A DNA stretch of 62,639 bases from a virus: IMG/VR virus record IMGVR_UViG_3300006638_000002, positions 1 through 62,639 of that record, one strand, 5' to 3'. The position numbers and the translations under genes were made by a program. The notes beneath the pieces are model-generated. The model saw only the letters and a list, made by a program, of their open reading frames with translations, did no database searches and was not told where the DNA came from. The stretch's first letter is position 1; every line of letters starts with the position of its first letter. Positions 17,707-27,394 of the stretch are shown here, piece after piece.

Positions 17707-19512
17707 GTGCCTGGATTGTTAGACAATCTGCTGGCGAGCTTGGCGCTGTCCAATATGCAGCAGCCACAGCCGGGTAATACCTATTCGCCCACTGGGGCGG
17801 AGGGCATGCCCGATATGTCCGCGACCGATCCTTTTGCCAATGCACCTGCCCCTGCCGCGCCTAAGCCCGGGGCGCAGTCCTTTGGCCCGTTCGCTGGTCT
17901 GCTCAATGCACCGGCTGGAACGCCCTATAGCCAGCCCGTCGCCGGTTCCGACCAGCCACCGGCCACCAATGACGTACAGGCGCAGGAACCCCAAGTTTTC
18001 AAGGATGGGGTGCCTTTGCCCAAGCCGAGGCCAGATACAGGCCTCAATGGACGCGATGAGGTGCCCGCTGGTGCGCCGCTTTCGCTTGCCCCTCCCATGC
18101 CATCGGATTCCGCCAAATTGCCTCCCGGCGCGGCTCCTACGGGGCCTGCAAGCCCATCTGCGGGGCAGCCGCCTCCTTCATCGGGTGGAATCGGCAGTTT
18201 GCTGGGGAATGTGGCGAACAAGATATTCGACCCGAATCATGCCGCGACGTGGATGGCGTTGGCTTCCGGGTTTGCGGGGGCTCCGTCGCTCGGTATGGGC
18301 ATTGGTCGGGCTGCTGGGGCTGCGGTTCCAGCCATTGCGGCTGATCGGGCCAACGAACTGCGAATGAGCGCCATTTCTCAGACCTATCAGGCGGTCAGGT
18401 CACAACTGATAGCGCAGGGCAAGTCGCCGCAAGAGGCCGGTATGACGGCAATCGCAGCCGCGCAGAATCCTGAACTGCTTAAGATGCTGGCGCCGAAACT
18501 ATACAATGCGCTGCCGCCGACGGTGCATACGCAGACCGGCATGATGGGAGAACAGACGCTACGGGTATTTGATCCGAATAGCGGAACTTTCAAAGATCAA
18601 AACGGACAGACTGGCGCAGTCACTGGCGGTGTTCCTGCAACGCCTGAAAGCGAGCAGATTTTTAACAATATCGTTCAGGCTCGCACGCAGGGGGCCAATC
18701 AGGACCAGCTTCTTCAGCAAGTCCCCGTCCAATTGCGGGACTACGTTAAATCGATGCTGAAAGGAGATGCGATTCCCACCAATCTGCCTATGCGCGGGAA
18801 TGCCCGTACAAACGCGCTGACATTGGCCCATGCGATCGATCCATCATTTAACGAGAACCTTATCCCGATGCGGCAAACCTTTGCGAAGAGCATGGGTTCG
18901 ATGCAGGCTGCATCTTTTGGTGGTCAGGTTAAGAGTGCTGGCACGGTCATGCACCATTTGGATGACGCTCTTAGCCAGTTGCCGGTTCTTGAAAGCGGAA
19001 TTACTGGGGCATCTGAAATGCTTCCGGCACTCAATCCCTTGAAGGCTGGGCTTCGCGGTCAAATTGGCGACAAGCAATACAACGACGCCATCGGGCACTA
19101 TAAAGGCGCGATTAGCGGCATCGGCAATGAACTTGAGTATTTGCTGAAGGGCGGAGTTGGCACCGAAAAGTCGACGCAGGATATTATTGGAAGGCTCGAT
19201 ATCACTAAGAACGCTCCAAGCACGGTCAGGGGTGCGCTCGATGAAGTTCGCTCTCTGATGATGGGCCGACTTTCGAATGTGGCACAGGCAAAAGATCGTG
19301 CTTTTGGCTCCGATACCGATCCTCTGACGCTACTTGGTCCACAAGAGCGTGCGGTTGCTGAACGGTTGCAGGCAGGAACTTATGCTGGTCAGCAGCGCGC
19401 GGCTGCTGGCGGCGCTGCACCAGCCGCAACCGCTCCCGTTCCTCGTGCTGCCCCGCCTCCTGGCAATTACGTGTATAATCCGGCGACACGCACGCTGGTA
19501 CCGGCGCAATGA
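17707..19512 (+). CDS. Ejection-type internal virion protein
   Basis: 601 residues, GTG start 17707. Residues 1-170 are Pro/Ala-rich and disordered; then helical segments with small hydrophobic Gly-rich stretches (AATWMALASGFAGAPSLGMGIGRAAG), and long amphipathic helices to the end. Sizes and composition match DNA-transfer (pilot) proteins of podoviruses, which travel with DNA and help cross the envelope. It overlaps the next gene at ATGA. No enzyme domain seen. Confidence 0.6.
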   Translation: MPGLLDNLLASLALSNMQQPQPGNTYSPTGAEGMPDMSATDPFANAPAPAAPKPGAQSFGPFAGLLNAPAGTPYSQPVAGSDQPPATNDVQAQEPQVFKDGVPLPKPRPDTGLNGRDEVPAGAPLSLAPPMPSDSAKLPPGAAPTGPASPSAGQPPPSSGGIGSLLGNVANKIFDPNHAATWMALASGFAGAPSLGMGIGRAAGAAVPAIAADRANELRMSAISQTYQAVRSQLIAQGKSPQEAGMTAIAAAQNPELLKMLAPKLYNALPPTVHTQTGMMGEQTLRVFDPNSGTFKDQNGQTGAVTGGVPATPESEQIFNNIVQARTQGANQDQLLQQVPVQLRDYVKSMLKGDAIPTNLPMRGNARTNALTLAHAIDPSFNENLIPMRQTFAKSMGSMQAASFGGQVKSAGTVMHHLDDALSQLPVLESGITGASEMLPALNPLKAGLRGQIGDKQYNDAIGHYKGAISGIGNELEYLLKGGVGTEKSTQDIIGRLDITKNAPSTVRGALDEVRSLMMGRLSNVAQAKDRAFGSDTDPLTLLGPQERAVAERLQAGTYAGQQRAAAGGAAPAATAPVPRAAPPPGNYVYNPATRTLVPAQ

Positions 19513-22274
19513 CCATCAATGTTAAAGGCGCAGACGGCTCAAGTTTCGCCTTTCCTGACGGGACGGCCGAGGCGGATATAACTGGTGCCATGGATGCCCA
19601 TTATGGCTCTGCGGCCGCGCCGTCGGTCGCAAATGCTGACCCTCGATTTTCCGGTGGCGGCATGGCGGGCGAGAAATTCCTTGAAGGCGTTCCGGTTCTA
19701 GGCGGTGCAATCCCCTCAATCGGCGCAGCTATTTCGGCGGCCGCACAGCCACTGACTGGGGTAGGTGCTCCGGGTGCGACCTTTGCCGAACGCCATGCAG
19801 CCAATTTGGAGGCTGAAAAGGCGGCTTCAAAGGCAGCAGATATCGCGCAGCCTGGACTTTCGACGGCATTAAAAGTTGGCGGCGGAATAGCCTCTTTCGG
19901 TGGCGCGCTCAAAGCTGTTCCGGCGCTTGCTGGTCCGCTTGGTCTTGAAGGCACCATTCCGCAGATGGTCACCAAGGGCGCGATGTCCGGCGCCGGCATC
20001 AGTGCAGCCGATGCATTGGCGCGTGGCGAAGATCCCGGCTCCGCTGCGGTCGAAGGCGGTGTTTTGGGCGCTGCTGGTGGCCCTGTTGGTCGACTGATTG
20101 GCAAGACTGTGGGCGCCGGTATGCGCGCGGTACGCGGTGCCCCTGCGCTCGATCATGCGATCACCACGCCGGTTGCTGGCGTCGATGTGCCGGTTCCTAC
20201 GTCCGATCCGGCTGCTGCCTCTCAAATCGAGATTGCGCGCCGCGGTGGTGCTGGCGTTCCAGCCCAGCAGGTAGTCCAGCAAGGCGACCAAGGCGTGCAG
20301 GCTGCGCTCGAGCAGGCAAAGGGAAACATCGGCGCTTCTATCGATCCGAATGCCTCGCCGGCTGCTACCCCACAGGATTCCGCTGCCTCGGTGGCCGAGG
20401 AATTACGGGCGAACGAGGCTAATAGGTTCCAGACCGAACAATCGACCATGCAGCGGGCCACGCAAGGAACCAAAGACCTGCTGCAAAGTCTGGATACTAG
20501 TAGGCCAGTAACGCCCGTGGTACCGCCTGAGGCCCCTGTGGCTGGCGGTGCGCCAGCCATGGCCCCTCTGGCTACATCGGAGGCAGCCCCCCCTCTAGCC
20601 GGAACGGCCCCAGTTGCCGCTCCAACTGGCCCCACAATCCATGCAGAGTCCCCCCTAGCGGCGTCCGAAATCCTTTCGGCTGGCATCCAGCGCAAGGCCG
20701 AAGAGGCTGCCGCCGCCAGAACTGCTGCCTATGCGGCGAAGGCCGCCATTCCAGGAGAGTATAGCCGACAGGCACTAAAAAGCTCCGGCGATGCAATTCG
20801 ATCTGACTTGTCGAGCGGACCTATCGAGAACCGCGTTCGAGTAACCAGTTCTACTCCGAAGGCCACCGAAGCCCTCCAATTGATCGATGAGACGATTGGC
20901 GGCAGTCCTCCGCAGGCTCTGCCGAATGCTGCGGTGCCAAAATCGCAAATGACATTGGAACCGATCACTGGCGACACGATGGAGGGCGTTCGAAAAGGTC
21001 TAAATCAGATTTATGGAGACGCTTTGCGCTCGGCTAATGGTCCTGGCGGCAATCCAAGTGATGCGCGGGCAGTCGGACGAATCATCGATGCGTTCGACAC
21101 TCATATTTCGAACGTCGAGGACGCTGGCGGCTTCTCCGGTGATGCGAAAGCCCTCTCTGATGCACGCAACACAGCCCGCGCTTCCCATGTGGCTTATAAA
21201 ACGACTTTCGAGCCACGGAATCCAGGCGACAAGGCAGGTTCAAGCATCGAGAAGATCGTCGGGAAATTTGACGGTCAAGAAGCTGGTCCCGATCAGGTCA
21301 CGCAGATGGCTTATGGTTCCGCTGGTGAACCAGGTGGCACGCCAGCAGCGCAATTTGCGCAGCGAATAAAATCTATATTCGGTGAGAATTCTAAGGAATG
21401 GGCGGCCTATAAGCAGGGCCTCGCCTCTCACCTCATGAATGATGCGACTGGCAAGCCGCTCTCGCCAGCGGATGCGGCAGACCGAATCGATCAGTTCTTG
21501 AAAGCCCCAAAGGGCAAAATCTTAGGTCAAATGGCGCTAACTGCCGAAGATCGCGCGGCATTGGCTAATCATGCCGAGACATTGCGGGCGACTCAGCCTG
21601 TGGCACTGAAAGACCTAGGAACCGTGGATAAGTTGATCGGACGCATTACAGGCCGTGATGGTGGTCCGCCTGCATCGATCAATGAAGTCACCGATTATCT
21701 ATTCGGGCCCAGCAGCGGCAAGAAGGGACTTCAATTCCAACTGGCCACGCGGTTAAAGCGTGATCTATCGCCGGAAGGCTTTAATGCCTTGCGCACTGGC
21801 ATGTGGTCGAAGATGACCGGAGTCACCGAAGGCAAGACCGATCTGACGCCCAAGCGTCTGTCGGACAATCTTTTCGAGTTCTTGAATGGCTCGGGCAGTG
21901 ACTTGTCGAAGGTGCTCTATTCGCCGGCCGAGAGGACTGAAATGCTGCGGTTGGCGCAGGCGGTCAAGATGCACGTCCCGATCGCCGGCACTACCAATCC
22001 ATCCGGCACGGCGCCGATGCTGTCGAAGATCGCCCGCGGTGCCTCGCATCTGTTCTTGCCGACCGTTGGACTTGTCCATGGCGGAATTCCTGGTGCCATC
22101 GTTGGTGCCGCGGCGGACAAGGCGATCGGTAGCGTTTCGGCGGCGCGTGCGGCGCGCAAGGCAGGATTGTTGTATTATGGCCCGCAGCGTAGTGTTGCGA
22201 CCGACCCGCGTTTCGCCAAAGCGGCAGGCATCCTCACTCGGGGCGCCGCTCAGGGGCAGGTCGGCGGTCCCTAA
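19509..22274 (+). CDS. Large ejection-type internal virion protein
   Basis: 921 residues, ATG 19509 overlapping the previous stop. N-terminal MTINVKGADGSSFAFPDGT resembles the short repeat that begins many alphaproteobacterial phage internal proteins (a small DnaT-like or pentameric motif with FPDGT). A hydrophobic Gly/Ala belt (about residues 55-200) is followed by a long helical region and a C-terminal amphipathic section with VHGGIPGAIVGAAADKAIG. Interpreted as the largest DNA-ejection protein. No peptidoglycan hydrolase motif was found in it; the next gene supplies one. Confidence 0.6.
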   Translation: MTINVKGADGSSFAFPDGTAEADITGAMDAHYGSAAAPSVANADPRFSGGGMAGEKFLEGVPVLGGAIPSIGAAISAAAQPLTGVGAPGATFAERHAANLEAEKAASKAADIAQPGLSTALKVGGGIASFGGALKAVPALAGPLGLEGTIPQMVTKGAMSGAGISAADALARGEDPGSAAVEGGVLGAAGGPVGRLIGKTVGAGMRAVRGAPALDHAITTPVAGVDVPVPTSDPAAASQIEIARRGGAGVPAQQVVQQGDQGVQAALEQAKGNIGASIDPNASPAATPQDSAASVAEELRANEANRFQTEQSTMQRATQGTKDLLQSLDTSRPVTPVVPPEAPVAGGAPAMAPLATSEAAPPLAGTAPVAAPTGPTIHAESPLAASEILSAGIQRKAEEAAAARTAAYAAKAAIPGEYSRQALKSSGDAIRSDLSSGPIENRVRVTSSTPKATEALQLIDETIGGSPPQALPNAAVPKSQMTLEPITGDTMEGVRKGLNQIYGDALRSANGPGGNPSDARAVGRIIDAFDTHISNVEDAGGFSGDAKALSDARNTARASHVAYKTTFEPRNPGDKAGSSIEKIVGKFDGQEAGPDQVTQMAYGSAGEPGGTPAAQFAQRIKSIFGENSKEWAAYKQGLASHLMNDATGKPLSPADAADRIDQFLKAPKGKILGQMALTAEDRAALANHAETLRATQPVALKDLGTVDKLIGRITGRDGGPPASINEVTDYLFGPSSGKKGLQFQLATRLKRDLSPEGFNALRTGMWSKMTGVTEGKTDLTPKRLSDNLFEFLNGSGSDLSKVLYSPAERTEMLRLAQAVKMHVPIAGTTNPSGTAPMLSKIARGASHLFLPTVGLVHGGIPGAIVGAAADKAIGSVSAARAARKAGLLYYGPQRSVATDPRFAKAAGILTRGAAQGQVGGP

Positions 22275-22425
22275 CGTCAAGCCATCGAGCGATGGCGACA
22301 ACTCCCACTAACAGCGCACCGGCGATCGTGGTTCCGATCAAGCCGATGAAGGCAGGAATGATGTAAAGGCGCAGTGCGACCATTATTCCGATGAAGGTCG
22401 CGACCATCGCAATCCGCAGGAGCAT
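22234..22425 (-). CDS. Possible antisense small membrane protein
   Basis: On the opposite strand, a 63-residue reading (MLLRIAMVATFIGIMVALRL and onward) with two clear membrane helices and a charged tail (WLDVRDRRPAPERRPE) fills almost exactly the 155-base gap between two late genes, overlapping the 3' end of the 19509 gene by 41 bases. No plus-strand gene fits this gap. There is no good ribosome site, and antisense placement in a late operon is unusual, so it may be chance. Confidence 0.35.
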   Translation of the reverse strand: MLLRIAMVATFIGIMVALRLYIIPAFIGLIGTTIAGALLVGVVAIARWLDVRDRRPAPERRPE

Positions 22426-22429
22426 CGGT

Positions 22430-23185
22430 ATGGCTGACAGTTCTGTGGACATTCCCGCGATCATCCGTGAAAAAGCGGCGGCTTACGGCGTTGATCCAGA
22501 CACGCTTTTGCAAACGGCTAAAGTAGAAAGCAACCTCGACCCCACTAACGCTAATCCCGCGTCCTCTGCGAGGGGGTTATTCCAGCAAACCACCGGAAAC
22601 TGGAAGCAATATGGGAACGGCGGCGATCCGCTCGATCCAGTCGCTAGTGCTGATGCTGGCGCTCGGTTCATGGCGGCGAATCAGAAGCTACTCACGGCAT
22701 CCGGTATTCAGCCGACGCCTGGTGCGCTCTATCTGAGTCATTTCGCCGGGCCCGGGGGGGCGCTGAAGGTTCTCAAATCCGATCCGACTGCATCAGCGGC
22801 TGATATTCTCGGTCCCGCGGTGGTCAAGGCCAATCCATTCCTCGCCAATATGTCGGCAGGTGATTTGCAGTCATGGGCTGATCGCAAGATGAGCGGTTCG
22901 GCACCTGCTGGTGCGCCTGCTACCGCCGCGCCGACTCAAATGGCGTCCGCTGCTCCGGTCGCTGGCGGTGCTGCGCCTGACACATCGGCGGCTGCACCGA
23001 CCGAGCCAGCAATCAATCCAGACCTGATGGCGCAGTTGTCAGCCGTTCCTAAAATGCTGGCGCAATCGCAGCCGGATGTTTCGCAGCAGGCACCTCCACC
23101 GATGGCACCGATGTTCGATCCATCAGCACTCGCTCGCGCCCGCATACTGTCTCGTGTTATAGCTGGGCAGCCGATTACGGGATAG
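22430..23185 (+). CDS. Lytic transglycosylase-like virion protein
   Basis: 251 residues; start at ATG 22430 because AGGAG lies nine bases upstream. Residues about 8-105 match the lysozyme-like SLT fold: IIREKAAAYGVDPDTLLQTAKVES with the catalytic Glu in KVESNLDP, ASSARGLFQQTTGNW, and GALYLSHFAGPGGALKVL. The C-terminal half is Ala/Pro-rich. It would cut peptidoglycan glycan strands locally during DNA entry. It ends the ejection-protein set. Confidence 0.75.
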   Translation: MADSSVDIPAIIREKAAAYGVDPDTLLQTAKVESNLDPTNANPASSARGLFQQTTGNWKQYGNGGDPLDPVASADAGARFMAANQKLLTASGIQPTPGALYLSHFAGPGGALKVLKSDPTASAADILGPAVVKANPFLANMSAGDLQSWADRKMSGSAPAGAPATAAPTQMASAAPVAGGAAPDTSAAAPTEPAINPDLMAQLSAVPKMLAQSQPDVSQQAPPPMAPMFDPSALARARILSRVIAGQPITG

Positions 23186-23195
23186 GATTTGTCCA

Positions 23196-24266
23196 ATGCT
23201 ACGTTCTCGACCTTGGTTGATGATTATCGCACTGCTCGCTCTGGCTATCCCAGCGCAAGCCGCGATGTGGCAGTGGTCCAAGACGCCATCCTCGAATGCT
23301 ACTGCGGATCCCAGCGTGAACTGGTCGATCGGCATGGCCCCGAGTGCAGTGGATGCATCGGGGCGTGCCATGATGGCCCGCACTGCGGAAAATCGCGACG
23401 ACATTTCGGGCCTGCTTTCTGCTGGTGGTACTGCGACTGCCTATACCGTCACGACTAATCAAGGCCTTCCCGCTACTCCGAATGACGGGCAACTGCTTGG
23501 ATTCACCCCGACCAATACGAATGGGGCTGGCGTTACTCTGTCGGCGGACAGCGGCGGTGTTTTTCCAATTCAAAGTTCGGCTGGTACGGGAATTTCCAGC
23601 GGTTCTTTGGTATCCGGCACGCCATATACGGTGAAGTTCTCGGCTTCGGCTTCTGCATGGGTCGTGCGGAATTTCTTCGGCAGCCCATTCACAGTGCCGA
23701 TCGGCGCGATGCTGCCTTATACCGGGACGACTTCGCCAAATTCCAATTTCATATTTCCTGCAGGCCAGTGCATCTCGCGCACGACTTATGCTGCCTATTT
23801 CGTGCAGGTTAGCACGACATATGGTGCTTGCGATGGCAGCACGACTTTCGGCGTTCCAGACATGCGCGGTCGCACGATCGCTGCGATTGATAACCTTGGC
23901 GGCACGGCGGCCAATCGACTAACGACAACTTATTTTGGCTCTGATCCGACTGTGGTTGGCGATGCTGGTGGTTCGCAAAGTCATACGTTGACGCAATCGG
24001 AGTTGAGCGTTTCGCTAGGCACCGCGACAAGCACCGTTACCGATCCTGGCCACTCGCACGTTGAAACCGCCGCTCCTGGTTCAGGAGGATTAAGTGGCGT
24101 TGCAGTGCAAAGTGGTGCATCAGCGCAGGCTGCTACGAATTACACAACGCTGGCCGGCACGACAGGGATTAGCGTTGCAACTACTATTACGAACGCTGGT
24201 GGTGGAAATCCTCACGCCATTGTGCCGCCGATGATCGTGCTCTCCTACATACTTCGGGTGCTCTGA
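23196..24266 (+). CDS. Tail-collar-domain fibre protein with signal peptide
   Basis: 356 residues. Starts with an apparent Sec signal (MLRSRPWLMIIALLALAIPA, then QAAMWQ). Middle is a beta-sandwich; from about residue 165 there is a phage tail collar domain: VPIGAMLPYTG, FGVPDMRGRTIAAIDN, GGSQSHTLTQSEL, DPGHSH, and the closing NPHAIVPPMIVLSYILRVL. Collar domains occur at the tips of phage fibres and bind metal through His pairs. An export signal on such a protein is unexpected. The next gene's ATG overlaps (TGATG). Confidence 0.75.
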   Translation: MLRSRPWLMIIALLALAIPAQAAMWQWSKTPSSNATADPSVNWSIGMAPSAVDASGRAMMARTAENRDDISGLLSAGGTATAYTVTTNQGLPATPNDGQLLGFTPTNTNGAGVTLSADSGGVFPIQSSAGTGISSGSLVSGTPYTVKFSASASAWVVRNFFGSPFTVPIGAMLPYTGTTSPNSNFIFPAGQCISRTTYAAYFVQVSTTYGACDGSTTFGVPDMRGRTIAAIDNLGGTAANRLTTTYFGSDPTVVGDAGGSQSHTLTQSELSVSLGTATSTVTDPGHSHVETAAPGSGGLSGVAVQSGASAQAATNYTTLAGTTGISVATTITNAGGGNPHAIVPPMIVLSYILRVL

Positions 24267-24700
24267 TGACCGTCCTCCGCACCAATCTTCACAATACCCG
24301 TGATTCTGCGCGGCAGATTCGGTTCGAGCCGACAGCGGGAATCACGGCGACAAATGTCCAGAAAGCCGTTGAACAAGGCGGCGGGGGTGGAGGTGGTGGC
24401 GGTCCAGTTGTTCCAACGAATATCTCCTTTTCAAACTCGCCATATACGGTGCTGTCGACCGATACTTTCCTCGCCGTCGATACGGCTGGCGGCGCAGTGG
24501 TTATTGATCTGGTAGCGGCTGCGTCTCGTTCGCTTCCCATAACCATCAAAGACATGACCGGACATGCAAACACTAATCCAATGAGCATCGTTCCGAATGG
24601 TGCAGAGACTATCGATGGCCTAAGCCCCTATTCGGTTGGCTCCGATTTTGGTGGCGTCCAACTCATTCCGCAGACTGGCGGCTATATGGTTGCCCCATGA
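24266..24700 (+). CDS. Fibre-associated protein with nine-glycine linker
   Basis: 144 residues, no signal peptide. N-terminal NLHNTRDSARQIRFEPTAGI with NVQKAVEQ, a short virion-attachment-like segment seen in many fibres (ITATNVQ). It is followed by nine consecutive glycines (24377-24403) and a compact beta domain with TFLAVDTAGGAVVIDL and DMTGHANTNPMSIVPNG. Probably a small spike or a linker that attaches one of the neighbouring fibres. Overlaps the next gene at ATGA. Confidence 0.65.
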   Translation: MTVLRTNLHNTRDSARQIRFEPTAGITATNVQKAVEQGGGGGGGGGPVVPTNISFSNSPYTVLSTDTFLAVDTAGGAVVIDLVAAASRSLPITIKDMTGHANTNPMSIVPNGAETIDGLSPYSVGSDFGGVQLIPQTGGYMVAP

Positions 24701-26610
24701 AGATTATCTTACGAATCCTTATCGCCTTTGGCCTTCTGCTCGGACAGGCCTACGCGCAACAGGGCGCGCAGTTGCCGGCAGGTACTGCGTTTGGCAATGC
24801 GGGATCATTGAGAGCGCCTGCTGTTCCTGTACCGTTTTCGACGATTGTCTCGATGGGAGGCGGCGGTGGAGGAGGTGGCGGCTCGTCGACAATAAATCGG
24901 CAGGATTTCTGTTTAGTCGGAATTACGGGCTGCCTTTATACATTTAGCTCCGGCGCGACATCGGTAACTCTGGCCACGACGCCAGCCAGCACGAATTCCG
25001 TCACTGTCTCGTTTAACGGGGTGACCCAAGCCGGAAACACTTGGTCGCTTTCCGGCAGCACGATAACATTCGCCGCTGCTGTACCATCTGATGTGAAGGT
25101 GATCGATGTCACGTCTCTGTCGGCCAGCATCTCGAGCGGCACGGTCACGAGCGTTGGCCTATCCGATGCTTCGGCTACACCGATCTACGCAATTACCAAT
25201 AGCCCAGTCACAAACTCTGGAAGCCTTACATTAACACTGACTACTAAAAGTCCGAACGTGGTGTTTGCTGGGCCATCGAGCGGAGGGGCGAATCAGCCAA
25301 GCTTTCGCTCTTTAGTTGGCGCTGATTTGCCTTTACCAGCCGCGGCCACATTGGGCGGCATTAAGAGCATTACGTCAGTCGCGTCTAACTGGATTTCAGA
25401 CATTGGAACAGACGGCACGCCGCATCAATCACAGCCGACATATACCGATCTTGCTGCTGGTGCGCCGACATCAACGGCGTCCGTCCTCGGGCTCGTAAAA
25501 CCTGATGCGACGACAATCACGATTTCTAGCGGAATATTGACCGCCGCTACGGCTACATCGTCGACATTGGGTGTTGTGAAGCCGGACAATTCGACAATTA
25601 CAATCTCGGCTGGCGTGATTAGCGCAGTGGGATCATCGCTCACGGTCGGATCCACAATTACCGGCTCATGCACGTCTGGCTATGTTGTCTATAGCAATTC
25701 CGGTGTTGTCGGCTGCGAATTGCTGGCTGGTGGCGGCAATGTCAGCAACTCTGGAACACCTACGATTGGACAGCTTGCAATCTGGACCAACGCGACGACC
25801 GTACAGGGTTTGACCGCGCTACCGGCCGCAAACTTTCCAGCCCTTACTGGCGATGTGACAACTGCTGGCGCCTCGCTCGCAACGACCGTTGCTAAGATCG
25901 ACGGATTCGCCATGTCGATCGGTGGGACGGTTACGACTGCGGGAAATGTTACCTTTGCAGGGGCATATCCATTCACCGGCACACTGACGGCCAGCACTAG
26001 CGTTACGTTCCCGACATCAGGGACACTGGTCAATTCCGGTGTGGCAACACTTAGCTCGCTAACCTCGGTTGGGGCGCTGGCGTCTGGATCGCTTACGACC
26101 GGCTTTACCGTCGTGCCTGCTGCAATAGGCGGCACTGGCGTTAACAACGGTAGCAATACGCTGACGCTTGGCGGCTCCATGACGACAACTGGCGCAGCAA
26201 CACCGACGTTTGCCTTCGGCTCAGGATCATGGACTTACACCTTTGCTGCGAGTGCAAATGATTCGGTCGCTCTGCTAGGCAAAGTCAGCCAAGCCTTCTC
26301 AGGTGGCGTTCACTTGACCTCGTATAATATCGGCACAGTGTCGAGCGGAACAACGACTATCGATTGCGGTAATGGTCCGAGCCAATATCTAACCAATGGT
26401 GGAGCATTCACGTTCGCAGCACCTAGCAGCGATAGCCAATGCCTTGTCATTGTTACGAACAACGGTAGCGCAGGAGCTATTACATTTTCTGGCTTTACGG
26501 CAGAGGCCAGTCACGGTGACGCTCTTGATACGACGAATGCCCATAAATTCACGGTGAGCGTATGGCGTGGTAATTCTACCGCCGACTACCGCGTGGTGGC
26601 GATGCAATGA
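24697..26610 (+). CDS. Large exported fibre protein with nine-glycine linker
   Basis: 637 residues; signal peptide MKIILRILIAFGLLLGQAYA, then nine glycines at 24856-24882. Long Ser/Thr/Gly-rich chain with repeating beta units (SSGTVTSVGLSD, STLGVVKPDNSTITIS and VLGLVKPDATTITISSG are near-repeats), typical of extended trimeric fibre shafts. C-terminal domain includes FTFAAPSSDSQCLVIVTN and AHKFTVSVWRGNSTADYRVV. Attachment or adhesin role is inferred. Next ATG overlaps the stop. Confidence 0.65.
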   Translation: MKIILRILIAFGLLLGQAYAQQGAQLPAGTAFGNAGSLRAPAVPVPFSTIVSMGGGGGGGGGSSTINRQDFCLVGITGCLYTFSSGATSVTLATTPASTNSVTVSFNGVTQAGNTWSLSGSTITFAAAVPSDVKVIDVTSLSASISSGTVTSVGLSDASATPIYAITNSPVTNSGSLTLTLTTKSPNVVFAGPSSGGANQPSFRSLVGADLPLPAAATLGGIKSITSVASNWISDIGTDGTPHQSQPTYTDLAAGAPTSTASVLGLVKPDATTITISSGILTAATATSSTLGVVKPDNSTITISAGVISAVGSSLTVGSTITGSCTSGYVVYSNSGVVGCELLAGGGNVSNSGTPTIGQLAIWTNATTVQGLTALPAANFPALTGDVTTAGASLATTVAKIDGFAMSIGGTVTTAGNVTFAGAYPFTGTLTASTSVTFPTSGTLVNSGVATLSSLTSVGALASGSLTTGFTVVPAAIGGTGVNNGSNTLTLGGSMTTTGAATPTFAFGSGSWTYTFAASANDSVALLGKVSQAFSGGVHLTSYNIGTVSSGTTTIDCGNGPSQYLTNGGAFTFAAPSSDSQCLVIVTNNGSAGAITFSGFTAEASHGDALDTTNAHKFTVSVWRGNSTADYRVVAMQ

Positions 26611-27386
26611 TGAAAAAGATTTTTGCATTTCTGATCTGTCTAGTGGCATTTACGTCGCCAGCGTGGGCGAGTATTACTTTCACTGCTGCGGGAACGCAGT
26701 CCAGCACATCGTCGAACACTCTTACATTAAATAGTTCGTCTACAAGTCCAGCAAGCATTCCGGCTGGCTCGGTCATCATATTATCCGTCACCGACTTATC
26801 TGGCAGCGGGACGCTTAGTTCCGTCGCAGACAACGCCGGAAACGTTTACTCGCTTGCCACGTCTAAAGCGCTGAATGGCTCATCCGCGACCGGAACAGGA
26901 TTTGTTTATATTAGCTACACCGGAAATGCGCTGAATCTTACAGCGAGCGGAACAATTACTTATACTCTTAATTTTTCTTCTGGCCCGCGTTCTGCTGTTG
27001 CCAGCGTCTCGTATGCAAGCGGAACGCTGCTAAGTTCGTCCGTATTAGACGCTACCGTTACGGCGACGGCGAGTGGGAACAGCGGGACCATTACGGTTGG
27101 CTCTGGCATCCCGGCAGTAGCTAATGAACTTCTGATCTGTGTATTCTCAAACAATAATGCTTCGACCTTTACGCAGGATAGCGGCAACGGTTGGGCTGCA
27201 CCGCCGACGAGAGCTATACAAGGAAGTTCTTCTCAGATCGCAGGCGGGAGTCAAGTAGCGAGCGCTGCTAAGACCTGCGTGCCGACATTGGGCACGAAAG
27301 GTTCGTGGGCCATTCAGACTATTGGGCTCAAGCCAGCAGTAACGATTGCTACGCCGTTTATCTTTCTTCCGGCTATCGTGCCATGA
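26607..27386 (+). CDS. Exported beta-sandwich protein
   Basis: 259 residues; ATG 26607, with a clean signal peptide (MMKKIFAFLICLVAFTSPAWA). The mature part, with VIILSVTDLSGSGTLSSVAD, NVYSLATSKALN and LLICVFSNNN, looks like the same beta-sandwich fold as the 993-1748 protein. The two may be diverged copies at the two fibre clusters. No catalytic residues recognised. Confidence 0.6.
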   Translation: MMKKIFAFLICLVAFTSPAWASITFTAAGTQSSTSSNTLTLNSSSTSPASIPAGSVIILSVTDLSGSGTLSSVADNAGNVYSLATSKALNGSSATGTGFVYISYTGNALNLTASGTITYTLNFSSGPRSAVASVSYASGTLLSSSVLDATVTATASGNSGTITVGSGIPAVANELLICVFSNNNASTFTQDSGNGWAAPPTRAIQGSSSQIAGGSQVASAAKTCVPTLGTKGSWAIQTIGLKPAVTIATPFIFLPAIVP

Positions 27387-27394
27387 GGATTCAT

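Noticed and set aside
22277-22513. Second minus-strand reading overlapping the transglycosylase start
   Set aside because: His/Arg-rich, out of frame with the cleaner membrane-protein reading, no ribosome site.
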